Part shown: one piece after another, positions 8,667 through 16,315 of the stretch
How the letters are laid out: the number at the start of each line of letters is the position of its first letter
Numbering within the stretch: position 1 is the stretch's first letter
DNA from: Streptomyces marianii
GTDB lineage: Bacteria > Actinomycetota > Actinomycetes > Streptomycetales > Streptomycetaceae
Reading direction: 5' to 3'
Assembly: GCF_005795905.1 (NCBI RefSeq)
Contig: NZ_VAWE01000001.1
Span: 6,189,001 to 6,253,000, forward strand
DNA length: 64,000 nucleotides
Position numbers and translations under genes: made by a program
Notes under the pieces: model-generated
Databases searched by the model: none
What the model was told of the DNA's origin: nothing
The model's input: only the letters and a program-made list of their open reading frames with translations

Positions 8667-9898
8667 GTGGTACGCAACGTTCCGTGGTCATGGTCGGCGC
8701 GGGCGTCATGGCGGAGGGCTATCTCCGCGCGGCCCAGCGCATGGGCCTGAGGGTGGGTCTGGTGGAGACCGCCGCCCGGCACGCCGCACTGGCCCCCCGG
8801 TTCCCGTGCGTCGTCGACTTCGAGCCGGTGGGTGGCGTCGCGGCCCGGGACGAGTCGTGGCTGCCCCCGGCGATGACGCTGGCCGGCCGGCTGGCTCCGG
8901 ACGCGGTGCTGGGGTTCGCCGAGCCGCACGTGCTCGCCACGGCGATCCTGCAGCACCGGCTCGGCGTGCCCGGGCCGGGCCTCGACGCCGCCACGGTCTC
9001 CCGCAACAAGGCGCTGCAGCGCGGTGAGTTCGCCCGCGCGGGCCTGCCGCAACCCGGCCACCGGCACACGGTACGGCTGTCGGACGCCTCCGAGTGGGCC
9101 CTGGAGAGGCTGCCCGTGGTCGTCAAGCCCGTGTCGCTGCAGGGCAGCACGGGCGTCGAGCGGATCGACACCCCCGAGCACTGGCAGGACGCCGTACGCC
9201 GCCGCGACGACGAGGGCCCTCTGCTGGTCGAGAGCTACGTCGAGGGGCCGGAGTACAGCATCGAGGCGCTGGTCCGGGACGGGCAGGTGCTGTTCACCAA
9301 CCTGACCCGCAAGGAGACCACCGGGGCCCCGTTCTTCGTGGAGCTGTTCCACGAGGCCGGCCACGGCGCCCGGAACCCGGTGCTGCGGAAGGCGGCGGAC
9401 GAGCTGTGCCGCGGTGTGGTGGCCGCCCTGCGCCTCGGCACCGGGATCGCGCATCTGGAGTTCAGGGCCCGCACCGACGACGACCTCGTGATCATGGAGG
9501 TCGCGGTACGCACCCCAGGCGACCACATCCTGGAGATCGTCTCCCTGGCGCACGACTTCGACGTGTACGAGGCCTGCCTGCGGATGGCCCTGGGCGAGCA
9601 ACCGCGACTGCCGCCCGTCGACCGGGGCCCCGCGCGCTCCGCGGGCAGCCTGTTCCTCGGCGCCGACCGGGCCGGGATCCTCACCGCGCTCGACCTGTCG
9701 GACTGGGCGGCCCAGGAGGACGTGGTCCACCATGCCGCCCGGCTGGCGCCCGGCACGGCCGTACGCCCCGCCGAGGACTCCGGGGACCGGCTGGCGTACG
9801 CCGTGCTCGCCTGCCCGGGGGCGGCGGAACTCGCCGCCCGGGCGGAGCGGTTGCGGGCGACCGCCCACGTGGAGATCACCGACGCCGCCCCCGCCTGA
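8657..9898 (+). CDS. ATP-grasp ligase 2
   Basis: The start at 8657 overlaps the end of the condensation-like gene and gives a 413-residue ATP-grasp protein. A dinucleotide-like N-terminus (VVMVGAGVMAEGYLRAA) is followed by LPVVVKPVSLQGSTG, ESYVEGPEYSIEALV and the metal-binding AHLEFRA and MEVAVRTPGD. The last motif lacks the Asn seen in ligase 1, and the sequence is clearly diverged, so it probably uses a different acyl donor or acceptor. Translational coupling to the condensation-like protein suggests that the two act on successive steps. Confidence 0.83.
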   Translation: MSLSGTQRSVVMVGAGVMAEGYLRAAQRMGLRVGLVETAARHAALAPRFPCVVDFEPVGGVAARDESWLPPAMTLAGRLAPDAVLGFAEPHVLATAILQHRLGVPGPGLDAATVSRNKALQRGEFARAGLPQPGHRHTVRLSDASEWALERLPVVVKPVSLQGSTGVERIDTPEHWQDAVRRRDDEGPLLVESYVEGPEYSIEALVRDGQVLFTNLTRKETTGAPFFVELFHEAGHGARNPVLRKAADELCRGVVAALRLGTGIAHLEFRARTDDDLVIMEVAVRTPGDHILEIVSLAHDFDVYEACLRMALGEQPRLPPVDRGPARSAGSLFLGADRAGILTALDLSDWAAQEDVVHHAARLAPGTAVRPAEDSGDRLAYAVLACPGAAELAARAERLRATAHVEITDAAPA

Positions 9899-9963
9899 GC
9901 CGCGCCCGCGCTCAGCCCTCGTACACGCCCTGAACCCCAGCACGCACAGGACAAGGAAGACGT

Positions 9964-11220
9964 ATGTCAGCAGAACGAGTCTTGATCATCGGCGGCCGGC
10001 TCGAGAACGTGCGCAAGGCCGTGGAGCAGGGCCTCTCAGTCGTGTACCTCCAGCAGCCGGGGCAGTTCACCCCCGAGCACGCGAAGCTGGTCGACGCGGC
10101 CTTCCTCGTCGACTTCGCGGACTGGTCCGTGGTCGAGCCCATCGTCGCGGCCGCCCACAAGGTCTACGGTTTCACCCGGGTGGCCACTACCGGCGAGGCG
10201 GGCGTGGAGGTCGCCGGGCGGATCAACGACCTGCTGGGTCTGGGCGGCGTCTCCCACGAGGTCGCCCGGCGGCTCCGGGACAAGCTGAGCATGCGCGAGC
10301 ATCTCGCCCGCGTCGGGGCCGCCACGGTGCCGGCGGCCGAGGTGACCGACCGGGCAGCGCTGGAGGCGTTCGGCGCCGCGCACGGCTACCCGTTCATCGT
10401 GAAGCCGGTCGACGGCATCGCGAGCCTGGGCATCCAGTTGGTACGGGGGCCGCAGGAGGTTGGCGCGGCCTGGGACCGTATCGGTGAACTGCGCGCCTCG
10501 GAGCACCAGTTCGCCCAGTACTTCCCGTTGGACCGCTTCATCGCCGAGAGCTATGTCGAGGGGCCCGAGTTCAGCGTCGAGGCCTTCACCTTCGAGGGCC
10601 GGCATGTGGTCGTCGCCGTCACGGAGAAGCTGACCGACGGCAACTTCGTGGAGGCGGGCCATGTGATCCCGGCCCGGATCGACGCGGATACCGAGCGCGC
10701 CGTCGAGGCGGCCGTCGTGGAGTTCCTGGACGCCGTGGGCGTGGTGCACGGCCCCACCCACACCGAGCTGCGGCTCTCCCCAGACGGACCCCGAGTGATC
10801 GAGTCCCACAACCGGCCGGGCGGCGACCGGATCAGAGATCTGGTGGAAGCGGCGTACGGCTTCGACATGGAGGCGTACACGGTCGCCTGGCCGTGCCCCG
10901 GACTGCCGGCCCCGGCCGGGCGTCCCCCGCTGGTGCAGGCCGCCGCGACCCGCTTCCTGACCGCCGAGCCCGGGGTGGTGTCACGGGTCGAGGGCGTCGA
11001 CGAGGCCCGCGCCCTGGAGGGGGTCGTGGAGCTGGATCTCCAGGTCTCCGCCGGGGACGAGGTGGCCGCGCTCAGGTCCAGCTGGGACCGGATCGGCCAG
11101 GTGATCGCGGTCGGCGCCGACGCCGACGCGGCCCTGGCGACCTGTGATGAGGTGTGTGCGTCGACGGTCGTCGTCACCGGGGAGGGCCCAGCGGAGGCCG
11201 TGCCCGGGACGGGCCGGTGA
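9964..11220 (+). CDS. ATP-grasp ligase 3
   Basis: This 418-residue ATP-grasp protein has a good AAGGAAG ribosome site before its ATG. Its motifs are YPFIVKPVDGIASLG, ESYVEGPEFSVEAFTF and HTELRLSPDGPRVIESHNRPGGD, where the last segment carries the magnesium ligands. It is the third amide-forming ligase of the operon and differs from the other two in all motif surroundings. Its TGA overlaps the GTG of the following PPOX gene (GTGA), so the interrupted flavoprotein was the next translationally coupled member of the pathway. Confidence 0.85.
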   Translation: MSAERVLIIGGRLENVRKAVEQGLSVVYLQQPGQFTPEHAKLVDAAFLVDFADWSVVEPIVAAAHKVYGFTRVATTGEAGVEVAGRINDLLGLGGVSHEVARRLRDKLSMREHLARVGAATVPAAEVTDRAALEAFGAAHGYPFIVKPVDGIASLGIQLVRGPQEVGAAWDRIGELRASEHQFAQYFPLDRFIAESYVEGPEFSVEAFTFEGRHVVVAVTEKLTDGNFVEAGHVIPARIDADTERAVEAAVVEFLDAVGVVHGPTHTELRLSPDGPRVIESHNRPGGDRIRDLVEAAYGFDMEAYTVAWPCPGLPAPAGRPPLVQAAATRFLTAEPGVVSRVEGVDEARALEGVVELDLQVSAGDEVAALRSSWDRIGQVIAVGADADAALATCDEVCASTVVVTGEGPAEAVPGTGR

Positions 11221-11329
11221 GCTACTCCGAGATCACGTCCCTGGAGGAACTGCGCGAGGTGGTCGGACCGGCCTCGCGCAGGGTGTTCGACAAGGCCTCG
11301 GCGACGCTGCGGGACGTGGACCGCCAGTG

Positions 11330-12864
11330 CAACACCGTTGCGTTTGGTCTTTGAGTTGTAAGTCAAGCCCTGCTGAACAGCGCGACGGGACCACCTGATA
11401 GATCAACGATCGGCGAAGAGAGTCGATCAAGGTCAGGGGTCCCGTTGCAGGAGAAGTCTGTCATCACGTCCACGATCGAGACAGCCCGGGGTGTGTTCGC
11501 GCCGGGTCATCTGGGGGAGTTGACCCAGGTCGTGGACTTCGCGCTGGTGGACGCGGTGCTGGAGGAGACCGGCCGGCGCGAGAAGCGCCTGCGGCTGCTG
11601 CCTTCTCGGGTGGTGGTGTACTTCGTGCTCGCTCTCGCGCTGTTCGAACACCGCTCGTACCGCACGGTGTGGTCCCAACTGACTGCCGCCCTGACCCCGC
11701 TGGCCCTGGTGCGTCCTGCGGTCTCCTCGCTGACGCGGGCCAGGCGCAGGGTGGGGGCCGCACCTCTGCGGCGTCTGTTCGAGACGCTTGCCGGGCCCGT
11801 CGCCCGCCCCGGGCAGGAGGGGTCCTTCTACCGGGGCCTGCGCACGGTGGCCGTCGACGGGACCCTGCTGCACACCCCCGACGACGAGACGCTCACCTGG
11901 CACTACCCCAAACGGGCCGGGGAGGGTCTGGAGTTCGGCTATCCGCTCCTGCGGCTGCTGACCCTGGTCGAGTGCGGCACCCGCGCGCTCATAGCCGCCG
12001 CCTTCGGACCGGAGTCCCAGGGCGAACTCCCCTACGCCAAGCGGCTTCTGACCTCCCTGGACCAGACAATGCTCCTACTCGCCGACACGGCCTTCGACGG
12101 CAACGAGTTCCTTGATGCCGTCCATCAGAGCGGGGCCCGGTTCCTGGTGCGCTCCGGGGCCCGCCGCGTCCCCACCCCCGCCGAGCACCTGGGCGACGGC
12201 TCCTACATCGCCCGCATCGGCTACGGCGTCCTGCCGGTGCTGCTGCCGGTGCGCATAATCGAGGCGGCCCTCACCGTCACCCTGGCCGATGGCACCGTCC
12301 GCACCGAGCAGTGGCGGCTGATCACCAACCTGCTGGACCCCGTCCGTTATCCGTCCGCCGAGCTCGTTGAGCTCTATCACCGCAGGTGGCAGGCGGAAAC
12401 CACGTATTTTTCGATCAAGGCCACGATGCTCGACGGCCGTGTCCTGCGCTCCCGCAGCACCGACGGCCTCGACCAGGAGGTCTACGCCCTGCTCACCGCC
12501 TACCAGGCTCTGATCCGCGCCGGCGACGACGCCCTGACCAGGCGGCCGGAAGTACCCAGGGAACGGATCAGTTTCACCGTCCTGCTGGCCGCCGCAACCG
12601 ACACCGTCACCGCCGGCCATGGAATCTTCCCCGGCACCCCCATCGACCTGGTCGGCACGATCGGCCACGCCGCCCTGAGCGACCTCCTGCCCGCCCACCG
12701 ACGGCAACGAGTGAAGGCCCGCACCCGCAAGAACCCCACCAGCAAGTACGGACCGAACGCCGGACAGCACCCCCAGAAGGCCCAGAACTACACCGTCCAC
12801 ACCACCGTCGCGTTCTTCGCCCACGGCCTCAACAGCCGCTCACAGCGCTAACGCAACGGTGTTG
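11330..12864 (+). mobile_element. IS4-family insertion sequence, 1535 bp
   Basis: The element starts CAACACCGTTGCGTT and ends with the exact complement, a 15-bp perfect terminal inverted repeat. It is flanked by a perfect 10-bp target duplication, ACCGCCAGTG, at 11320-11329 and 12865-12874. The single internal gene encodes an IS4-type DDE transposase. Undamaged ends, a perfect duplication and an otherwise intact target gene all point to a recent transposition. Confidence 0.93.
11445..12851 (+). CDS. IS4-family transposase
   Basis: The 468-residue DDE transposase has an N-terminal IS4 domain (HRSYRTVWSQLT). The first Asp lies in AVDGTLLHTPDDE and the second in LLADTAFDGNEF. The IS4 signature YHRRWQAETTYFSIK fits the Y-(2)-R-(3)-E-(6)-K rule exactly. 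The start is a TTG at 11445; no better ATG or GTG lies close to it. The stop falls just inside the right terminal repeat. The enzyme looks intact and probably active. Confidence 0.88.
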   Translation: MQEKSVITSTIETARGVFAPGHLGELTQVVDFALVDAVLEETGRREKRLRLLPSRVVVYFVLALALFEHRSYRTVWSQLTAALTPLALVRPAVSSLTRARRRVGAAPLRRLFETLAGPVARPGQEGSFYRGLRTVAVDGTLLHTPDDETLTWHYPKRAGEGLEFGYPLLRLLTLVECGTRALIAAAFGPESQGELPYAKRLLTSLDQTMLLLADTAFDGNEFLDAVHQSGARFLVRSGARRVPTPAEHLGDGSYIARIGYGVLPVLLPVRIIEAALTVTLADGTVRTEQWRLITNLLDPVRYPSAELVELYHRRWQAETTYFSIKATMLDGRVLRSRSTDGLDQEVYALLTAYQALIRAGDDALTRRPEVPRERISFTVLLAAATDTVTAGHGIFPGTPIDLVGTIGHAALSDLLPAHRRQRVKARTRKNPTSKYGPNAGQHPQKAQNYTVHTTVAFFAHGLNSRSQR

Positions 12865-13433
12865 ACCGCCAGTGGCTGGAGCGATCACCCTTCTGCCTGG
12901 TCGCGACGGCGGCGGCGGACGGCACGTGCGACGTCTCCCCCAGGGGCGACCCGCCGGGCTTCGCCCATGTTGTGGACGACTCGACCCTGGCGATCCCGGA
13001 CCGGCCGGGCAACCGGCGGGCCGACAGCTGGCGCAACGTACTCGGCAACCCACGGGTGGGCCTGGCGTTCGTCGTGCCCGGCCGGCCCGACACGCTGCGG
13101 ATCAACGGCCGCGCGAGGCTGCTGCGGGACGCGCCGTTCTTCGACCGTATGACGGTCCGCGGCAGCAGGCCCCGGCTCGCCCTGCTCGTGGAGGTGGAGG
13201 AGGTCTACTTCCACTGCGGCAAGTCCTTCCTGCGCGCCCGGTTCTGGGACCCCTCCACCTGGGCGCCGGACGCCGTGCCCTCGCGTGCCCGGATCGCCCA
13301 CACCACAGAGTGGACCGGCACGCCGCTGGACCAGCTGGAACGCCGCTACGGCCCCGAGTACGAGCGGCTTCTCTATCCACAACCGCCCGACTCCACATGA
13401 CGAAGCGCACTACTCGCCAAGGCTGTCAATTCC

Positions 13434-13463
13434 TTGCCTATACATCCGCTCGCCATCTAGTGT
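13434..13463 (+). promoter_or_regulatory. Candidate promoter of the small peptide gene
   Basis: TTGCCT (13434-13439) and TAGTGT (13458-13463) are separated by 18 bases, resembling a vegetative streptomycete -35/-10 pair. The pair lies about 100 bases before the GTG of the peptide gene, in the gap after the cluster. This makes separate transcription of the peptide plausible. The assignment rests on similarity only. Confidence 0.35.
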
Positions 13464-13560
13464 TCGAACAGAACCGCGCGACCGGGGTCCGCCGCTTCTT
13501 TCGGCCAGACGCCGCAGTCGACAGCGCGGGGCTGAGCCATTGATAGCAAGGAGCCAGATC

Positions 13561-13725
13561 GTGAAGATCGACAAGCTTGTCAAGATCGCCACCGGGGGGC
13601 TGGCCGTCCTCGTCCTGTCCGTCACCTTTATGCTCGGAGCCCAGGCCACGTCCGGGCACCCCGTCGACGCGAGCGCGCGCACGCAGTCCGATGCACCGCT
13701 GGCTGGCAACATCGACTGGCCGTAG
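13561..13725 (+). CDS. Small secreted peptide, possible signalling propeptide
   Basis: The GTG at 13561 follows an excellent AAGGAG site with a 7-base spacer and gives 54 residues. MKIDKLVK is followed by a hydrophobic segment (IATGGLAVLVLSVTFML), a likely cleavage site near GAQA, a polar stretch and the end PLAGNIDWP. This has the build of an exported propeptide whose mature form or C-terminal residues are the product. A hairpin at 13,732 closes the unit, and an HTH-TPR regulator of the type that binds peptides lies immediately downstream. A pheromone role is inference; a simple secreted peptide of other function is possible. Confidence 0.6.
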   Translation: MKIDKLVKIATGGLAVLVLSVTFMLGAQATSGHPVDASARTQSDAPLAGNIDWP

Positions 13726-13731
13726 CACCAC

Positions 13732-13765
13732 CGGTCCGGTGGCCGTTCGACCGGCCACCGGACCG
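13732..13765 (+). terminator. Strong hairpin after the peptide gene
   Basis: CGGTCCGGTGGCC (13732-13744) pairs perfectly with GGCCACCGGACCG (13753-13765) around an 8-base loop, and it begins 6 bases after the peptide stop codon. There is no T-tract, which is common for streptomycete terminators. It would uncouple the peptide mRNA from the regulator gene. Confidence 0.6.
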
Positions 13766-13906
13766 ATTGCCAGCATTGGGTCAAAATTTGCCAAGCCGCC
13801 CCACGGCGTGGAAGTATCGGAAGCCAGTGTCCAAGCCCGACTCACGGTCGGCTTGGAGTTGTCCGGTCGGGGACAAGGCGCCACGTGTTCCACGCAGAGG
13901 TGGAAG

Positions 13907-15121
13907 TTGCTCGAACAGCCAGCATTTGGTCGACGCCTGCGCCAGTTGAGGCAGGAGCGCGGCAAATCCCAGGTCGAACTGACAGGACCCGGGATGTCCG
14001 CCACCTATCTGTCACGCCTGGAGTCGGGCAGCCGTCGACCGACGGAGCGATCGGTCGCCTACCTGGCCGAGCGCCTCGGCGTTCCGGTCGAGAGCTTCGA
14101 GAAGCAACCCGGGGAGAGCCTGACCGACGCGGTCGCCTCCGTCGCCGCACTCTCGGCGCGGGAGATCGACGAGGAGGCGGCGGGTATCCTCGTCGAGGCC
14201 CTGGACACCACCGATGACGCCGACCCCGTCATGCGCTGGCACGCGCTCGCCCAACTCGCCAGGTGCCACGAGGCCCTCGGTGACTTTCCCGGTCAGCGAA
14301 GCGTCCTGACGCGCCTGAGCGAGCTCAGCGACGACATGGGTCGGCCCGCCCTCCAGGTCCAGGCCAAGCTGCGGTTGGCGCGCTGCGCCCGCAATCTCGG
14401 CGACGCGGAGGCGGCCCGCGCGGCCGTGCGCCAGATGCTGGCCATCAGCCAGGAGCACAGCGTCCGTATCTCCACCTCCGACCTGGTGCGCAGCAAACTC
14501 GTCCTGGTGTCGGCGGAGGTGGAGCTGGGCGACCTGGCAGAGGCGGCCCGGCTCATCGACGCGGTTCGCGAGTCGCTGAAGGGCACCGACGAGGCGCTGG
14601 TGGCCGAGGTGCTCTGGACCGCGGCCACCGTCAGCACCAGGCAGGGCAACCACACCCGCGCCTTCTCCTTCCTGCTGGAGGCTCTAGGGGGCCTCAGCAG
14701 CCGAGACAACCTCATACTCTGGATCAGGCTGCGGCTGGCCGCGGCGTCCCTGTGCATGCAGGCCATGCCCACCCGGCTCGCCGAAGCGGAGTCCTTCCTC
14801 GACAGCGTCGAACCGCTGCTGAAGGCCACCGGTCCGCTGCGGCACTGGCACGAACTCCTCTTCCTCAAGGCCAAGCTCGCCTACCACCAGGGCGACGCCG
14901 ACCGCGCCACGGAACTCGTGGCCCAGGCCGAGGAGGGCGTCCAGTCGTTCACCTACCGCGACCAGGTGCGGCTGGAGGTCCTGCGCGGTGTGCTCGACCT
15001 GAAGGCCGGCAACCACGAGGCGAGCGGTCGGCTCAGGGAACTTGTTGCCCAGGTGGAGACGGCCAACATGCCCGACCTCGCGGCCGAGATCTGGCGAACG
15101 GTGGCCGAAGTCTCGCTCTAA
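13907..15121 (+). CDS. HTH (XRE)-TPR transcriptional regulator
   Basis: A TTG at 13907 preceded by AGAGGTGG gives a 404-residue protein beginning LEQPAFGRRLRQLRQERGKSQ, the usual N-terminus of this family. Residues 6-65 or so form an XRE helix-turn-helix (MSATYLSRLESGSRRPTE). The remainder is helical TPR-like repeats rich in Ala/Leu. The layout is like that of RRNPP-type regulators, in which the TPR domain binds a secreted peptide that has been re-imported. It sits directly behind a small exported peptide gene and at the end of the biosynthetic operon, so it may control both. Regulation of the cluster is inferred from position only. Confidence 0.78.
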   Translation: MLEQPAFGRRLRQLRQERGKSQVELTGPGMSATYLSRLESGSRRPTERSVAYLAERLGVPVESFEKQPGESLTDAVASVAALSAREIDEEAAGILVEALDTTDDADPVMRWHALAQLARCHEALGDFPGQRSVLTRLSELSDDMGRPALQVQAKLRLARCARNLGDAEAARAAVRQMLAISQEHSVRISTSDLVRSKLVLVSAEVELGDLAEAARLIDAVRESLKGTDEALVAEVLWTAATVSTRQGNHTRAFSFLLEALGGLSSRDNLILWIRLRLAAASLCMQAMPTRLAEAESFLDSVEPLLKATGPLRHWHELLFLKAKLAYHQGDADRATELVAQAEEGVQSFTYRDQVRLEVLRGVLDLKAGNHEASGRLRELVAQVETANMPDLAAEIWRTVAEVSL

Positions 15122-15237
15122 CCTCATGTATTCAGCCGGAAAGGCGATCTGACGCACCGAAAGTACAAGGGTTCCTCTCACCTGCGATGATCTGGACTGT
15201 CTAGACCAAGAGCATCGATGGGAGAGGCATCCTCGGA

Positions 15238-15328
15238 GTGAAAGCTACCAGTTGGGACAGGCGGCTCGAGGGCGGGCCGACGACAGGAACCCTGGTCGGG
15301 CACGCGGGGATCGTGCTGCTGCGCCATA
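15238..15328 (+). pseudogene. Probable IS1380-family transposase N-terminal scrap
   Basis: A GTG at 15238 opens a frame reading KATSWDRRLEGGP, then TLVGHAGIVLLRHM. This resembles the N-terminus of IS1380-type transposases, with their VxHAGxxLL motif. It is cut off exactly where the IS3 left end (TGAACCGC) begins at 15329. Only about 30 codons remain, so the family call is tentative. The rest of the 15,122-15,328 gap shows no gene. Confidence 0.35.
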
Positions 15329-15378
15329 TGAACCGCTCCGGGTCTGATGGAGGCTCGATTCCCTGAGAGGATCGAGTC

Positions 15379-15648
15379 ATGGCACGTCCGTCCCCATACC
15401 CGCCCGAGCTTCGTGAGCGTGCGGTGCGCATGGTCGCGGAGATCCGCCCGAACTATCCGACCGAGTGGGCCGCGATGAAGGCGGTCGCAGCCAAGCTGGG
15501 GATCGGTGCGGCGGAGACGGTGCGGACCTGGGCCTGCAAGGCCGAAGCCGACGGCGGCCGGCGGCCCGGCGTCACGTCCGAGGAGGCCGCGGAGATCAAG
15601 CGGCTGCGGGCCGAGAACGCCGAGCTGCGGCGGGCGAACGAGTCTTGA
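15379..15648 (+). CDS. IS3-family OrfA
   Basis: The 89-residue protein is a typical IS3 OrfA. An N-terminal helix-turn-helix (PPELRERAVRMVAEIRP) is followed by a C-terminal leucine-zipper-like stretch (EIKRLRAENAELRRANE) used for multimerisation. It would normally be fused to OrfB by a -1 frameshift near its end. A GAGAGGAT-type ribosome site lies 5' of the ATG. The gene itself is intact, but its partner is destroyed. Confidence 0.8.
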   Translation: MARPSPYPPELRERAVRMVAEIRPNYPTEWAAMKAVAAKLGIGAAETVRTWACKAEADGGRRPGVTSEEAAEIKRLRAENAELRRANES

Positions 15649-16315
15649 AGGCGGCGTCGGCTTTCTTCGCGGCCGAGCTCGACCGGCCGTCGAAGCGCTC
15701 GTAGCGTTCATCGACGCACACCGCCAGGTGTTCGGAGTCGAGCCGATCTGCCGAGTCCTGACCAGCCACGGACTGAAGATCGCAACGAGCACCTACTACG
15801 CCGCCAAGAACCGCACCCCCAGCGCCCGGTCGGTCCGCGATGCGGAGCTGAAGACGCAGATCAGCCGCGTCCACACGGACAACTTCAGTGTCTACGGCGG
15901 GCGAAAAGTCTGGCGGCAACTGCACCGCGAGGGCATACCCGTGGCCCGCTGCACCGTCGCCCGGCTGATGCGCGACCTCGGCCTTCAGGGCGCCCGACGC
16001 GGGAAGAAGATCCGCACCACCATCCGGGACGACGGCCAGGACAGGGCTGGTGACCTGCTCCGGCGCGACTTCACCGCGTCACGTCCGAACGAGCGGTGGG
16101 TGGCCGACTTCACCTACGTTGCCACCTGGTCCGGGATCGTCTACGTCGCGTTCGTCGTGGATGTCTTCGCCCGCACGATCGTGGGCTGGTCCGCCGCCAC
16201 CAGCAAGCGGGCCAGGCTCGTCCTCGACGCCCTCGACATGGCCTTGTGGCGACGCCACCGCGCCGGAACTCCCGCTGGACCGGGGCTGGTTCACCATTCC
16301 GACGCGGGCAGTCAA

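Larger units (their letters stand above)
11217..13400 (+). pseudogene. PPOX-type FMN flavoprotein gene split by an IS4-family element
   Basis: The 5' part (GTG at 11217, to 11329) encodes an N-terminus ending in DVDRQ. The 3' part (12,875-13,400) resumes with WLERSPFCLVATAAADG and runs through FVVPGRPDTLRINGRARL to a TGA at 13398. When the IS and one copy of the 10-bp duplication are removed, the codons join in frame (CAG-TGG) and give a PPOX-type flavoprotein of about 215 residues, similar to the MSMEG_1061/DR2398 group. This is therefore a recent knock-out of an otherwise intact gene. It would have been the second FMN-dependent redox enzyme of the cluster. Confidence 0.88.

Noticed and set aside
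13577..13906. Upstream extension of the HTH-TPR regulator into the peptide region
   Set aside because: The extension would overlap the peptide gene and hairpin in another frame and lacks family similarity. The TTG at 13907 with AGAGGTGG gives the usual N-terminus.
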